From assembly GCF_000026185.1 (NCBI RefSeq), contig NC_010694.1:1054001-1118000 (forward strand): 64,000 nt of DNA, given 5' to 3'. The notes beneath the pieces were generated by a model, which saw nothing but the letters and a program-made list of their open reading frames with translations, did no database searches and was not told the origin of the DNA. Position numbers and translations under genes: made by a program. Shown in pieces: positions 8,999-18,036 of this stretch. Numbering within the stretch: the stretch's first letter is position 1; every line of letters begins with the position of its first letter. Origin of the DNA: Erwinia tasmaniensis Et1/99 (GTDB lineage Bacteria; Pseudomonadota; Gammaproteobacteria; Enterobacterales; Enterobacteriaceae).

Positions 8999-9531
8999 TC
9001 GGTAAAAAAGTGCTGGATGAAATCTACGAAATAAATATAGCGATGGAACTGATCGTTCTGGGTGCAAGAATGCAGGTTCTTGAGTCAGAAACTTCGGTGA
9101 GCCGTCGGCGCCTGGTACGTCTGTATAAAGAAATACGCGGCTGCCCACCGCCAAAAGGAATGCTGCCATTTTCTGAAGACTGGTTTATGTGCTGGGAGCA
9201 GAATATTCATTCCTCGCTGTTTTATAATATTTATCTCTGCTTGCAGAAAACGGAAAATGAACGCCCGATCACCACCTTGATGCAGGCCTATCGGCTTTAT
9301 CTTGAACAGTGCTATCCGCATTCTTCAGAAACGCCCGTACTGGGATTGACCCGTGCGTGGACGTTGTTGCGTTTTATTGGGTGCGGAATGATCTCACGGA
9401 AGTCTTGTATGCTGTGCGCAGGTGGTTTCGTGATGGTAACCGAGTTTATCAAGGAACCCTTTACCTGTAGTCTGTGCTGCCCACCTTCACGGGCGCTAAA
9501 AAAATTCAGTGCAACTAGCGGTAGTTCATAA
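8995..9531 (+). CDS. flhC: Flagellar master regulator subunit FlhC (divergent copy)
   Basis: Partner of FlhD that supplies most DNA contacts. Hallmarks: [18 protein letters not shown], the [15 protein letters not shown] segment, [19 protein letters not shown] and the four zinc-binding cysteines as CMLC (about 140-143) and CSLC (about 158-161) followed by PPSRALKK. At 178 residues it is shorter than E. coli FlhC (192) at the C-terminus. The GTG start at 8995 overlaps the flhD stop (GTGA), which implies translational coupling. Confidence 0.9.
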   Translation: MIGKKVLDEIYEINIAMELIVLGARMQVLESETSVSRRRLVRLYKEIRGCPPPKGMLPFSEDWFMCWEQNIHSSLFYNIYLCLQKTENERPITTLMQAYRLYLEQCYPHSSETPVLGLTRAWTLLRFIGCGMISRKSCMLCAGGFVMVTEFIKEPFTCSLCCPPSRALKKFSATSGSS

Positions 9532-9866
9532 GCCCCTGGCTTCGACAATCCGACAGCATAGCTAGACGGGGCTTAGCGACCGTGGCCCTTGATGGCCGTT
9601 GTTCTAGCCAGCAGGCGTTATGAGATAAATAGGGGGCCACGGTAGGAATGTTCTGCAGCTCTCAACCCTTCGCCATTGAGACCGGCGTGCCAACGTGGTG
9701 TGCCCAGGTTGGTACAATGCCCCCGCTCAGATTACTCCGTCGGTTACGCGAAATAGGCACACATCATCATACGTAGCGCCAATTAATCACTCTGTGGTTC
9801 CGACTTGATGTGCATTTCTGGTATATTCTGATAAATAAATTTCAAGTAATCAGGAGCAAGCGGTTA
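9532..9866. other. Gap between flhC and luxR
   Basis: About 335 bases; no gene, no motA homologue and no clear terminator. GC-rich relative to the flhD upstream region. It must contain the luxR promoter; I could not identify a convincing lux/esa box by eye. Confidence 0.4.
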
Positions 9867-10589
9867 ATGGAACCAGAGGATAATATTAATGACATTATCA
9901 GCAAGCAACTGGAAGCGGCACTAAGTGATTTAGGCGAATTTATCTGGGCCTATGTCGTTTTGTCTAAAAAAGATATGTCGTGCATCTTTGGCGTGACCAA
10001 TTACCCAGGTGAATGGGTAAAGCAATACAGGGAAAAGGGATTGCAATATACCGACCCGGTAGTGATCACGTCGCTGAATCGGTTAACGCCCTTCGCCTGG
10101 GATGAAAATCTGCTGGCCGGTTCAGGCTTTCGATTCTCAAAACTTTTCGACCGGGCCCGTGAGTTTGGCGTGACCAATGGGTATACTTTTGTGTTACATG
10201 ATTATAACAATAATCTTGTCACCTTATCTTTTACATTTACCCCGGAATGCAGAGCAGAAGCTACAGAAACGTTTATCAAGAACAAGGGGGAAATCTCTTT
10301 GCTCCTTGCGTCAGTTCATGAAACGTACCTGACACTGACATCGCTGTCAGAAAAGAATGCCTCCCGCTCCCGTTCAGAAAACGCCTCTCGTTTTACGGAA
10401 AGAGAAAACGAGATCCTTTATTGGGCTAGCGTAGGTAAAACCTACCCGGAAACGGCGATGATACTCGGGATAAAGACCTGCACCGTCAAATTTCATATGT
10501 CCAATATTGTCAAAAAACTGGGGGTGGCAAATGCCCGGCATGCAATACGTCTAGGTATGGAACTTCAGCTGATCAAACCGGTTAGTTAA
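9867..10589 (+). CDS. LuxR-family quorum-sensing regulator (EsaR/ExpR type)
   Basis: A 240-residue acyl-homoserine-lactone receptor and DNA-binding protein. The N-terminal autoinducer domain keeps the canonical residues Trp50, Tyr54, Asp63, Pro64 and Trp78 (EWVKQYREKGLQYTDPVV, PFAWDEN). The C-terminal LuxR helix-turn-helix is clear (FTERENEILYWASVGKTYPE, CTVKFHMSNIVKKLGVANAR). It closely resembles Pantoea EsaR and Pectobacterium ExpR, which bind DNA without ligand and release it when AHL binds. The ATG at 9867 follows an aggagc ribosome site. It converges on luxI, one base apart. Confidence 0.92.
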   Translation: MEPEDNINDIISKQLEAALSDLGEFIWAYVVLSKKDMSCIFGVTNYPGEWVKQYREKGLQYTDPVVITSLNRLTPFAWDENLLAGSGFRFSKLFDRAREFGVTNGYTFVLHDYNNNLVTLSFTFTPECRAEATETFIKNKGEISLLLASVHETYLTLTSLSEKNASRSRSENASRFTERENEILYWASVGKTYPETAMILGIKTCTVKFHMSNIVKKLGVANARHAIRLGMELQLIKPVS

Positions 10590-10590
10590 A

Positions 10591-11235
10591 TTAGATGGAA
10601 GAGTCGGACGTCAGTGGCCAGGCGTCCAGCATGCTTTCATCCATTGTGCTGATTTTTCTGGATATTCTATCTTTCAGCGCCTCCTGGCTTTCTTGGTCTA
10701 CATGGCCCAGCAACAGATGAACAGGCTCATTTTTTTCGGAAATGCCCGTTTCAAGCAGCGAGACATTCCATCCAGAGCTTTTGATGATATGTAGCATCGG
10801 ATGACTGGCGACGGCCAGAATGCCGTCATAATGATGCTGCCTCGCATAGTTGATGAGCGAGAGAAATAAAACCAAAGTAACGGGAAATCTGCGTCCCAAA
10901 AGAGTATGGGTTCTTTCTTTATCTACAAAAAAGCGCGTGGATTCAATGAAGTTCCCTTCGGGAATAGACACATTTTTAAAAAATGAAGAAAATGCGCTGT
11001 TCAACATATTGTCGTCTTTCATATCAATCATCCGCGTGCCGCAAATTATCATTCCATTTTCAACTCCAAAAATGTAGTTGGTTTTTTCATTATCAAACTG
11101 ATCCAGTTCCTTCCCTTCAGAACAGTTTACGGCCCATTGTAGTCTGTCTTTGAAGGTGTTTTTTCTTAGGACAAACAGATCTTCTGATTTTTCGTTGCTC
11201 ATTAATGAATAGTTAACGCTGTAAATATTAAACAT
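10591..11235 (-). CDS. Acyl-homoserine-lactone synthase (LuxI/EsaI/ExpI family)
   Basis: Makes the diffusible AHL signal from S-adenosylmethionine and an acyl-ACP. The 214-residue product has the LuxI conserved N-terminal residues (Arg24, Phe28, Trp33 in VLRKNTFKDRLQW), the Asp-Gln pair in ELDQFD, and the core ESTRFFVDKER motif. It is collinear with Pantoea EsaI. An aaggtg ribosome site precedes the ATG. Convergent with its cognate luxR, an arrangement typical of esaI/esaR and the E. amylovora eam locus. Acyl length cannot be told from sequence alone. Confidence 0.93.
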   Translation of the reverse strand: MFNIYSVNYSLMSNEKSEDLFVLRKNTFKDRLQWAVNCSEGKELDQFDNEKTNYIFGVENGMIICGTRMIDMKDDNMLNSAFSSFFKNVSIPEGNFIESTRFFVDKERTHTLLGRRFPVTLVLFLSLINYARQHHYDGILAVASHPMLHIIKSSGWNVSLLETGISEKNEPVHLLLGHVDQESQEALKDRISRKISTMDESMLDAWPLTSDSSI

Positions 11236-11749
11236 AATGTCACCTTTATGGATATATAAAATTCATCCGGTAACATCAGTGAAGTTTCGTTGGGAGCATG
11301 CCGGTGCATAGGCATAATAGTGCTTTTTAACTTGTTTTTGCTAACTTTATCATGCTGTTAAATGGGTTGGAATATATTGAGGAAGTCATTATTTATCCTG
11401 ATAATATCTTCAATCAATTCGAAATGCGTTCATGTTTTATTTGTTTTTTTATATGTATTAACGTTTTTGGCTTGCGTGCGGTATGTTGTTTTCACTTGTT
11501 ATGTTTTCTTTTTTGAGTTGTTTTGTGCGATAAGGGGTAATCAGGTTTGGTGATGAAAACTTACGCTGAAAATTATCAATGTAAATGTTCAAATGAAGTG
11601 TTTTTAGTATATTTTATTTTTTATAAGTTAATAATGGATAAAGAAGAGGGGTGTTATGAATAATTATCGGAGTGATAATAAGGTTCTGGGAGTGTGAGTA
11701 GGGTGGGGCTATTTTTTCATAGGCGCTATGTAATCTTTTAATATCTTAA

Positions 11750-11944
11750 ATGCTAAAATATATCTTCTGGGATGTGGCAGTGTTATATTTTTTATCGATA
11801 TTAATCTTCTATCACTATCGATTTACGTGTGGCGACCCTTTAGTTAACTTAGCGTTAACTTCATCTCTAATGGCTGCGGTTTTAAATCTTTATTATCGTT
11901 TGCTGTTAATGCCTCTGGTATCTAATAGTCCCCCTGTGAAATAA
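11750..11944 (+). CDS. Possible small two-helix membrane protein
   Basis: A 64-codon frame, MLKYIFWDVAVLYFLSILIF at its start, with two hydrophobic segments (about residues 4-20 and 33-55) separated by a short polar turn. The composition is membrane-protein-like, but there is no good ribosome site, no homologue I recognise, and the region is AT-rich so chance frames are common. Confidence 0.25.
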   Translation: MLKYIFWDVAVLYFLSILIFYHYRFTCGDPLVNLALTSSLMAAVLNLYYRLLLMPLVSNSPPVK

Positions 11945-12141
11945 TCACACCGTGAGCGTACTAAGGTAGAGTAACGAACTATACTTTAGTCTAGTTGTAC
12001 TATCACGCGCTAAGGATATAAGATCTCACCGTCATAAAAAACTGACGAAAATAATAAAAGACTTGACCACATTTAGGTCAGGTAGCCAGAGATGGCCAGC
12101 ACCAGGGAACTTTTCACCACACCTTAGTCACGCTATCAACT

Positions 12142-12172
12142 CAGCAGAGGCATATGTTCTCTGCTGGTTTTT
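12142..12172 (+). terminator. Orphan rho-independent terminator
   Basis: Perfect 8-bp stem cagcagag / ctctgctg, nine-base loop, then gttttta. It ends a plus-strand transcript, but no gene lies directly upstream; the 64-codon ORF at 11750 or an RNA could be the source. Confidence 0.6.
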
Positions 12173-12716
12173 AGTTTTCTACCACCGTAATTTCCTTAAG
12201 GCGTGCTTACTAGATGGTTACTGTGATTAACCTTATCCAGCCTAAAAGGGCCCATTACTTTCCATCCTCTGTCCAACCTGCCATCTTTCCATACGTGATG
12301 CCGATAGCTGCAAAACAGCGTTTTAGCTCAACCTAACCTAAAGAGAAAAGACCCGTATTTTTCCCATCGTCAGCGGTGAGTTGTTTTGCTTTCTGGCGGC
12401 TGTTTCCACCACGTTTACCTTCCGACTAGCCCATCTGCCAATAAATTTTTAAACCTCATGTTAAGGTATTTTCGTTATCACGGGCAAAAGAGTGCCTGGA
12501 AAGTGACCCGTTTGGCTACCAGCGTATGGCGTCTGCGTGCGTGCGGAAAATTAAGCCAGTCCTGAATGCCGAACGAGACCGGTCCAGGGGCGTTTGCTCG
12601 TGGTTGATGACAACTAAATCGATCCGTGTCAGACATTTTTCCGGTCGCTTTACTCAGGCAAATGGCCATAGAGAAATGCGTATACGTGTTTACAATTACC
12701 TGCCGAAAGTGTTATT

Positions 12717-12732
12717 TGTGATATATGTCAAA
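12717..12732 (+). promoter_or_regulatory. CRP-like site upstream of scrA
   Basis: TGTGA-N6-TCAAA, with one mismatch in the right half-site, 33 bp before the scrA start. Catabolite control of sucrose genes is expected. No palindrome resembling a ScrR operator was seen. Confidence 0.4.
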
Positions 12733-12764
12733 AATTTAAAATAATAATATATCCGGTGAAAATT

Positions 12765-14141
12765 ATGAATTACAGGCAGGTTGCCCGGCAGCTGGTTCCA
12801 ATGATGGGGGGTAAAGACAACATATCTTCCGCCATTCACTGCGCGACCCGGCTCCGGGTTGTGCTTGAAGATGAGTCACAGCTGGATCTGAATGCAATTG
12901 ATGCGGTTAAGGGCGTAAAGGCCAGCTTTCGTAAGGCTGGACAGGTACAGGTCGTCTTTGGCAGTAACGTGATCAACGATATTTATGATGCGTTTGTTCA
13001 GGTAGCCCAGATTGATGACTCCTCGCAAAAAGAACAGGCCTCACAGAACGCTGAAAAAAAGCTCGGCTATTTCCATCGTGTTGCCAGCACGCTTTCCAAC
13101 GTATTCGTTCCTTTAATCCCCGCAATCATCGCCTCTGGTCTGCTGATGGGGCTGCTCAGCATGATCAAAACCTATGGCTGGCTGGATGCGCATCACCCCA
13201 TCTATGTTCTGCTGGAAATGTTCAGCTCATCCGCTTTTATCATCTTGCCGGTACTTATCGGTTTTACCGCAGCAAGGGTGTTTGGCGGTAACCCCTTTAT
13301 CGGTGCCACGCTCGGAGGGATCCTGACCCATCCGGCGCTGGCTAACGTCTGGGGCGGCTTGGGAAACTTCCACACGCTGGATTTGTACGGGATGCAAATT
13401 GCCATGATCGGTTATCAGGGCACGGTTTTCCCGGTGCTGCTGACCGTCTGGTTTATGAGTTTCATCGAGAAACATTTGCGCCGCAGGGTTCCTGACCTGG
13501 TGGAAATTATCTTTGTGCCGTTCCTGACTCTGATTATTTCAGGCTTCGTCGCCATGCTGATCATTGGCCCTGCGGGCCGAATGCTCGGCGATGGGATTGC
13601 CTATGTGCTGACCACGCTGATCGCTCAGACCGGATGGGTGGCCGGGCTGCTGTTCGGGGGACTTTATTCCGTGGTGGCAATGACCGGTATTCAGAACAGC
13701 TTCCATGCGATTGAAGCCGGCCTGCTAAGCAATCCGTCAATCGGCGTTAACTATCTGCTGCCGATATGGTCGATGGCCAACGTCGCCCAGGGTGGTGCCT
13801 GCCTGGCGGTCTGGTTCCGTACCCGTGATGCGAAGGTACGCAAAATCGCCATTCCTGCTGCTTTCTCCGCCATGATTGGGTCGGTGGAAGCGGCGGTATT
13901 TGGGGTGAATTTGCGCTTTGTGAAACCATTTATCGCCGCGATGGCTGGCGGTGCCGTTGGCGGTGCCTGGGTAGTTATCAATAAAGTCTACGCCACCGGG
14001 GTTGGACTGACCGGGCTACCGGGGCTGGCAATTATCCAGGCCAGCTCTTTGGTGCACCAGCTGATAGGCCTGGGAATGGCATTTAGCATCGCGTTCGTTA
14101 TTTCGCTCCTGTTTAACTACAACCAAGAGGGTGACCAATGA
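12765..14141 (+). CDS. scrA: Sucrose-specific PTS enzyme IIBC
   Basis: Inner-membrane permease that imports sucrose and phosphorylates it to sucrose-6-phosphate, using the shared IIA-Glc. The 458-residue protein has the IIB domain first, with the phosphorylated cysteine in AIHCATRLRVVL (residue ~26), and then a hydrophobic IIC domain of about ten helices ([52 protein letters not shown]). It is collinear with Klebsiella ScrA. I prefer the ATG at 12765 (MNYRQVARQLV), with GGTG as ribosome site; a GTG nine bases upstream is possible. It overlaps scrB by four bases. Confidence 0.92.
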   Translation: MNYRQVARQLVPMMGGKDNISSAIHCATRLRVVLEDESQLDLNAIDAVKGVKASFRKAGQVQVVFGSNVINDIYDAFVQVAQIDDSSQKEQASQNAEKKLGYFHRVASTLSNVFVPLIPAIIASGLLMGLLSMIKTYGWLDAHHPIYVLLEMFSSSAFIILPVLIGFTAARVFGGNPFIGATLGGILTHPALANVWGGLGNFHTLDLYGMQIAMIGYQGTVFPVLLTVWFMSFIEKHLRRRVPDLVEIIFVPFLTLIISGFVAMLIIGPAGRMLGDGIAYVLTTLIAQTGWVAGLLFGGLYSVVAMTGIQNSFHAIEAGLLSNPSIGVNYLLPIWSMANVAQGGACLAVWFRTRDAKVRKIAIPAAFSAMIGSVEAAVFGVNLRFVKPFIAAMAGGAVGGAWVVINKVYATGVGLTGLPGLAIIQASSLVHQLIGLGMAFSIAFVISLLFNYNQEGDQ

Positions 14142-15553
14142 GTGACAAACACCTCCTGAAGCAGACCTTACACGCCGTAATGAATGGATATCGGCGTCAT
14201 CCTGCTGACCACCACCGCCCACACTGGCATCTCTCGCCGGTGGTAGGCCTGATGAATGACCCCAACGGTTTTATTCAATTCCAGGGGCGCTACCATCTGT
14301 TTTATCAGTGGAACCCGCTGGCCTGCGACCACAGCACTAAGTTCTGGGGACACTGGAGTTCGACCGATCTGATCAACTGGCAGCATGAGCCCGTAGCGCT
14401 AATGCCCAGCGACAGCTTCGATATTGATGGCTGTTTCTCCGGCTCGGCTGTGGATGACAACGGTCAGCTGGTGCTGGTTTATACCGGCAACGTGATGCTG
14501 GACAATGACGACCGCACGGCATGGCAATGTATCGCCCGGCAGAATGAGCAGGGTGAATTTGATAAGCAGGCGGTTCTGGGGCAGCTACAGGGCTACACCG
14601 GACATATACGCGATCCTAAGGTCTGGCGGCACGAAGAAAGTTGGTACATGGTGCTGGCGGCCCAGGATCTGCAGCTGCGAGGTAAGGTGCTGCTGCTGAA
14701 ATCTCCGGATTTAGCATCCTGGACATTACTGGGTGAGATTGCCGGTAGTCAGTTACGCGACGTCGGAACGTTTGGCTATATGTGGGAGTGTCCTGACCTG
14801 TTTAATCTTGACGGTCACGATGTGTTAATCAGTTGCCCACAAGGCGTCGACGCAGAGGAGCGGCGCTATCTGAACCAGTATCAGTGCGGCTATCTGCTGG
14901 GTGAGTTGGATTACCAAAAAGGCGATTACCCGCACGGTCCTTTCCTGGAGCTGGACTATGGACATGAGTTTTATGCTCCGCAAACGACCCTTTCCGACGA
15001 TGGCCGCCGTCTGCTGGTTGGCTGGATGGGCGTACCAGACCAGGACGAGTTCTCGCAGCCGACCCTGAAACACGGCTGGCTGCATATGATGAGCTGTCCG
15101 CGCGAGCTAAGCGTGCGCGAAGGACAGCTGTACCAGGTGCCTGCCCGCGAACTTGTGGCATTACGCACGGCGGGCCAGCAGGCTGAAGGACGAGCCGACT
15201 CGCTGCCCGTCTTTAGCGCTGACAGCGCCGAACTGCTGCTACAGGTAGCCGGTAGTTTTGAGATAGACATCGGTGAGACTCTCTGGCTGAAATGCGACCC
15301 GGACGGCATTACCCTTAGCCGTAAGGGATTGAGTAGCCCCGATGAAGAAAGACGCTACTGGAGTGGGGCCGTGGAGAAATTGCAGATCCTGCTTGATAGC
15401 TCAAGCATCGAGATCTTTATTAATGACGGCGCGGGCGTAATGACTTCACGTTATTTCCCTGAAGAGCGGCCGGAGCTGAGATTTAGCGGAAGCGCGACGC
15501 TAACGGTTGATTACTGGCAGCTTCGGGATAGTGAGTTGGGTGGGCGGCCATGA
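14138..15553 (+). CDS. scrB: Sucrose-6-phosphate hydrolase (GH32)
   Basis: Cytoplasmic GH32 invertase that splits sucrose-6-phosphate into glucose-6-phosphate and fructose. The 471-residue protein has the catalytic triad motifs: the nucleophile Asp in GLMNDPNGF (about residue 40), RDP in HIRDPKVW, and the acid/base Glu in WECPDLF. A C-terminal beta-sandwich follows. It is translationally coupled to scrA. There is no fructokinase (scrK), porin (scrY) or ScrR-type repressor gene next to it, unlike the full scr regulon. Confidence 0.95.
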   Translation: MSDKHLLKQTLHAVMNGYRRHPADHHRPHWHLSPVVGLMNDPNGFIQFQGRYHLFYQWNPLACDHSTKFWGHWSSTDLINWQHEPVALMPSDSFDIDGCFSGSAVDDNGQLVLVYTGNVMLDNDDRTAWQCIARQNEQGEFDKQAVLGQLQGYTGHIRDPKVWRHEESWYMVLAAQDLQLRGKVLLLKSPDLASWTLLGEIAGSQLRDVGTFGYMWECPDLFNLDGHDVLISCPQGVDAEERRYLNQYQCGYLLGELDYQKGDYPHGPFLELDYGHEFYAPQTTLSDDGRRLLVGWMGVPDQDEFSQPTLKHGWLHMMSCPRELSVREGQLYQVPARELVALRTAGQQAEGRADSLPVFSADSAELLLQVAGSFEIDIGETLWLKCDPDGITLSRKGLSSPDEERRYWSGAVEKLQILLDSSSIEIFINDGAGVMTSRYFPEERPELRFSGSATLTVDYWQLRDSELGGRP

Positions 15554-15644
15554 CCTGTTGCTGGAAACTCTGTGCGGTAGATCCGGCAATTTCCGCCGTT
15601 TAACAGCCTCAGCAGCGGCTGACTGACCGGATAGTGACTTTGCT

Positions 15645-15670
15645 TCGGCACAATGCGAATATTGTGCCGA
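15645..15670. repeat. Perfect inverted repeat downstream of scrB
   Basis: Ten-base arms tcggcacaat / attgtgccga around a six-base centre. There is no T-tract, so it is not a standard terminator. It may be an operator or the remains of a mobile element end. Confidence 0.5.
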
Positions 15671-15760
15671 CAGCATAAATGCCGAAAAGGGTCAGTAGCC
15701 GCACATCGCTAGAAAATACTCTCCACGCGCGGGACACTGCATATTTCCGACGCCATGGCG

Positions 15761-16147
15761 CTAATTGTTGTCATCGGTGAAGTCAAACGTTACCCCAACG
15801 TTATATTCCTCCCCGCCATGATCTGCTGAAAAAGGGTCGTTTTGACGCAGTAGATGGGTCTTAGGTAATGCGCCATGACTTATGCTGTTACGGTTATTCT
15901 GGTGATAACGACAACCAAGAGTGTCGCACCCAGGAGTCAATCTGACTTTTGCCTTGGGCTCGGACGTTTTCCACTGTAGTGACGGAGAAGATTTCAGCGG
16001 GTTGTGATCTAACGGGTCTGTTAATGGTGCAGAAGAAAGCGAGGGCTCAGGAGCCTTATAACTCAATTCTGGCGCGACAGCAGCGGCATTCGTCATCATA
16101 CAGGCGGGAAGGATTATTGATGATGAAAGTATAATTTTCAAAAACAT
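15761..16147 (-). CDS. Hypothetical secreted protein
   Basis: About 128 residues with an N-terminal signal peptide (MFLKIILSSSIILPACMMTNAAA; cleavage probably after AAA). The mature part is proline- and serine-rich (ELSYKAPEPSLSSAPLTDPLDHNPL), has two cysteines (CDTLGCRYH) that may form a disulfide, and ends in an acidic tail. I do not recognise a family. An aagga site lies one base before the first ATG and seven bases before the second, so I use the second. It is the first gene after scrB and may mark the start of the accessory island. Confidence 0.6.
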   Translation of the reverse strand: MFLKIILSSSIILPACMMTNAAAVAPELSYKAPEPSLSSAPLTDPLDHNPLKSSPSLQWKTSEPKAKVRLTPGCDTLGCRYHQNNRNSISHGALPKTHLLRQNDPFSADHGGEEYNVGVTFDFTDDNN

Positions 16148-16153
16148 AAACAT

Positions 16154-16428
16154 ATCCTTGTTTTATCATCTTACAAAACATTATGCCTGAAGCGATATGC
16201 TCCAACCATAATAATATTAGATGAGCACTGGTTATTCACCGTTATCGCAGATTAAATAGATGTCAGACGGCGGCATAATAGTCATGCACCTAATCCCGGG
16301 TTATGACACGGCAATTGCCGCAATCGGCTGGCGTTATTGCCGTCAAGAATACCACGAGCGATGAGGGTATAGAAATTGACTGCCTGTCGTGCATCGCTGC
16401 CGGAGCGCCGTTTGGCATGCTAAAAGAC
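16154..16428. other. Short intergenic region
   Basis: No gene seen. It holds the promoter region of the secreted-protein gene at its left and the downstream region of the Mig-14-like gene at its right. Confidence 0.3.
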
Positions 16429-17346
16429 TCATATCGCAAGCACGCGGCCAAGGGGAGAGCGATAGCACCATCTGTCCTTATAGTCTGCCGTTGGTTTGCC
16501 AAACGAGTAGCGCATCGTTTTACCCTGTGCGGCGCACAAATCGTATGCTGATTTGACATTCAGCCAGGTAACGATGGTGCCCGGGCAGAATGAGTCTTGC
16601 TGCTGATCATATCCCCCATTAACATAATCAAAACATACCCATTCGGGACTCTCTGCCTTTGTAATAAGCTGAAATGCGCAGGGTTTTCCATCGAATAGCA
16701 ACACGTATCCGAAGAACATGTCTCGCAGGCTCATCAGCATATCGAGCATTTCTTTTTTATTTCCCGGTATATGTCCCCAGCGTTTTTCGTAAAGTTCACA
16801 ATAAATCGTCGTGAGCTCTTCAGGTGAAAAGTGAGACTGGTCAAGAAACTGGCCACCTGCATTAAGAAAACGCTTTAACTCCCTACGCCGACTGTTCTTT
16901 GTTGATGAAGAATAACCGTCTTCGCCACACCCCTTCGCCAGACAAATAGCGCGTTGGCTGTTAAAGCGTAAAGTGGCATTTCTGGTTTTATCGCAGTTCA
17001 GTGACGAAAGTATTTTGGTTCGAAAAGGCAGGGATGTTTTTAAGTCAGGGTGCAAAGGTAAAATAATTTCATCCCGGTTAAGGGGATAAAAATCGATGCG
17101 CGATTTTTGAGCGTCGCTGCCCGTTGCAGCAAAAACACCGCCCCAGGTACAGCATCCCCCTAGAAACTTGTCATCTTTGTCGCGTTTTACAGAGTATGTT
17201 GGCGTAAAATTCAGACGTTCTTGCAGGAACAGCAGCACGTCTGGATGCGTCATAAAGCTGCCACCGTACAGGCTGTAGCACAATTTATAATCATCTTCTG
17301 TGCCCTTTTTCCATCCAGAAGTGAAAAGGTTGATTGATTGCATCAT
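16429..17346 (-). CDS. Mig-14-like protein (antimicrobial-peptide resistance family)
   Basis: A 305-residue protein with a GNAT-like fold in its C-terminal half. Features that recall Salmonella Mig-14 are the N-terminal YSLYGGSFMTHPDVLLFL, the central RRRELKRFLNAGGQFLDQSHFSPEEL and the C-terminal MRYSFGKPTADYKDRWCY..PLGRVL. Mig-14 is membrane-associated and helps Salmonella resist cationic antimicrobial peptides; in Salmonella it also lies in the ssrA-nrd part of the chromosome. Family assignment is by memory of motifs. The start has no clear ribosome site; a second ATG lies one codon in. Confidence 0.7.
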   Translation of the reverse strand: MMQSINLFTSGWKKGTEDDYKLCYSLYGGSFMTHPDVLLFLQERLNFTPTYSVKRDKDDKFLGGCCTWGGVFAATGSDAQKSRIDFYPLNRDEIILPLHPDLKTSLPFRTKILSSLNCDKTRNATLRFNSQRAICLAKGCGEDGYSSSTKNSRRRELKRFLNAGGQFLDQSHFSPEELTTIYCELYEKRWGHIPGNKKEMLDMLMSLRDMFFGYVLLFDGKPCAFQLITKAESPEWVCFDYVNGGYDQQQDSFCPGTIVTWLNVKSAYDLCAAQGKTMRYSFGKPTADYKDRWCYRSPLGRVLAI

Positions 17347-17560
17347 TGATATTTGTCTTAAGTAAAAAATATGTGCTGATCATACATAAAAGCCAAATAG
17401 TTTCTAGTGGGTATGATATTGGGCGTGTAACGGTTGAAAAGGTAAGGTTTTCGTTATAAATTTCAATGTGTTATGGTTTTCTATGTAATTCCCTCCAAGC
17501 GTATACCAATGTAGTTTTATCGCCTTTTCTGGCGATAAAGAAAAGAGGGTGTGGATTGCC

Positions 17561-18034
17561 CTACCGCCTACCGTCAGCTCTGGCCGGAGCAGGGTTAGCG
17601 GAGATATCAATGTACTTTCTTAATCCCATTGGACGGCTTACACCGCGAGGATCGGAAAAGGGCAGTTTAAAGTTGGGAGATGTCGATACTTTTACTCTCC
17701 ATGTGGTATCGCCGATAAAGCAAAAGCTTGCGGAGTGGGGCGAAACTTTTAAAGCTTCGAAGTGACCTGAAGTATAAGCGCCTCCGATAGTCAGTTCCTC
17801 TACTACGCCTTGAGAGAGATCCAACAGCAGGAGCGTCAGCATATCTTCAAAAACAACGTCATCCGTCACGAATAAAAGATAGCGACGCGCATCGACTTTT
17901 ATCGCAGCTTCAAGCACTTTTCCTGGAATGATAATCCCTGTTAAGTTGCCGCCAATCAGCACTTCAGAACGAGCCTGAGTGGTATCTGTTGCTTCACTGA
18001 CTTCCGATAATGATAGTGTAGTGACTTCTTCCAT
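17561..18034 (-). CDS. Hypothetical protein, possible immunity partner
   Basis: A 157-residue soluble, beta-rich protein (SEVLIGGNLTGIIIPGKVLEAAIKV, YLLFVTDDVVFEDMLTLLLLDL) with no signal peptide. It begins two bases after the stop codon of the glycine-zipper gene at 18037 (ribosome site gaaataaag inside that stop region) and is surely co-transcribed with it. A toxin followed by a short acidic protein is the usual effector-immunity layout, which is the basis of this suggestion. I do not recognise its family. Confidence 0.6.
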   Translation of the reverse strand: MEEVTTLSLSEVSEATDTTQARSEVLIGGNLTGIIIPGKVLEAAIKVDARRYLLFVTDDVVFEDMLTLLLLDLSQGVVEELTIGGAYTSGHFEALKVSPHSASFCFIGDTTWRVKVSTSPNFKLPFSDPRGVSRPMGLRKYIDISANPAPARADGRR

Positions 18035-18036
18035 CT

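Larger units (their letters stand above)
11236..12764. other. AT-rich gap between luxI and scrA
   Basis: About 1.5 kb without a convincing gene. It contains the luxI promoter, a possible 64-codon membrane ORF (11750), an orphan terminator (12142) and the scrA control region with a CRP-like site (12717). The stretch 12180-12480 is less AT-rich and looks like decayed DNA, but I could not identify its origin. Confidence 0.4.

Noticed and set aside
9600..9800. Start of motA after flhC
   Set aside because: No MotA-like frame is found on the plus strand; the expected N-terminal sequence is absent.
11236..11330. lux/esa box upstream of luxI
   Set aside because: Only a partial palindrome around gtgcataggcataat was seen; not good enough to call.
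11362..11553. 63-codon hydrophobic frame
   Set aside because: Phe/Val/Cys-rich because the DNA is T-rich; no ribosome site.
12526..12744. 72-codon frame upstream of scrA
   Set aside because: No similarity to ScrR or any sugar gene; likely chance.
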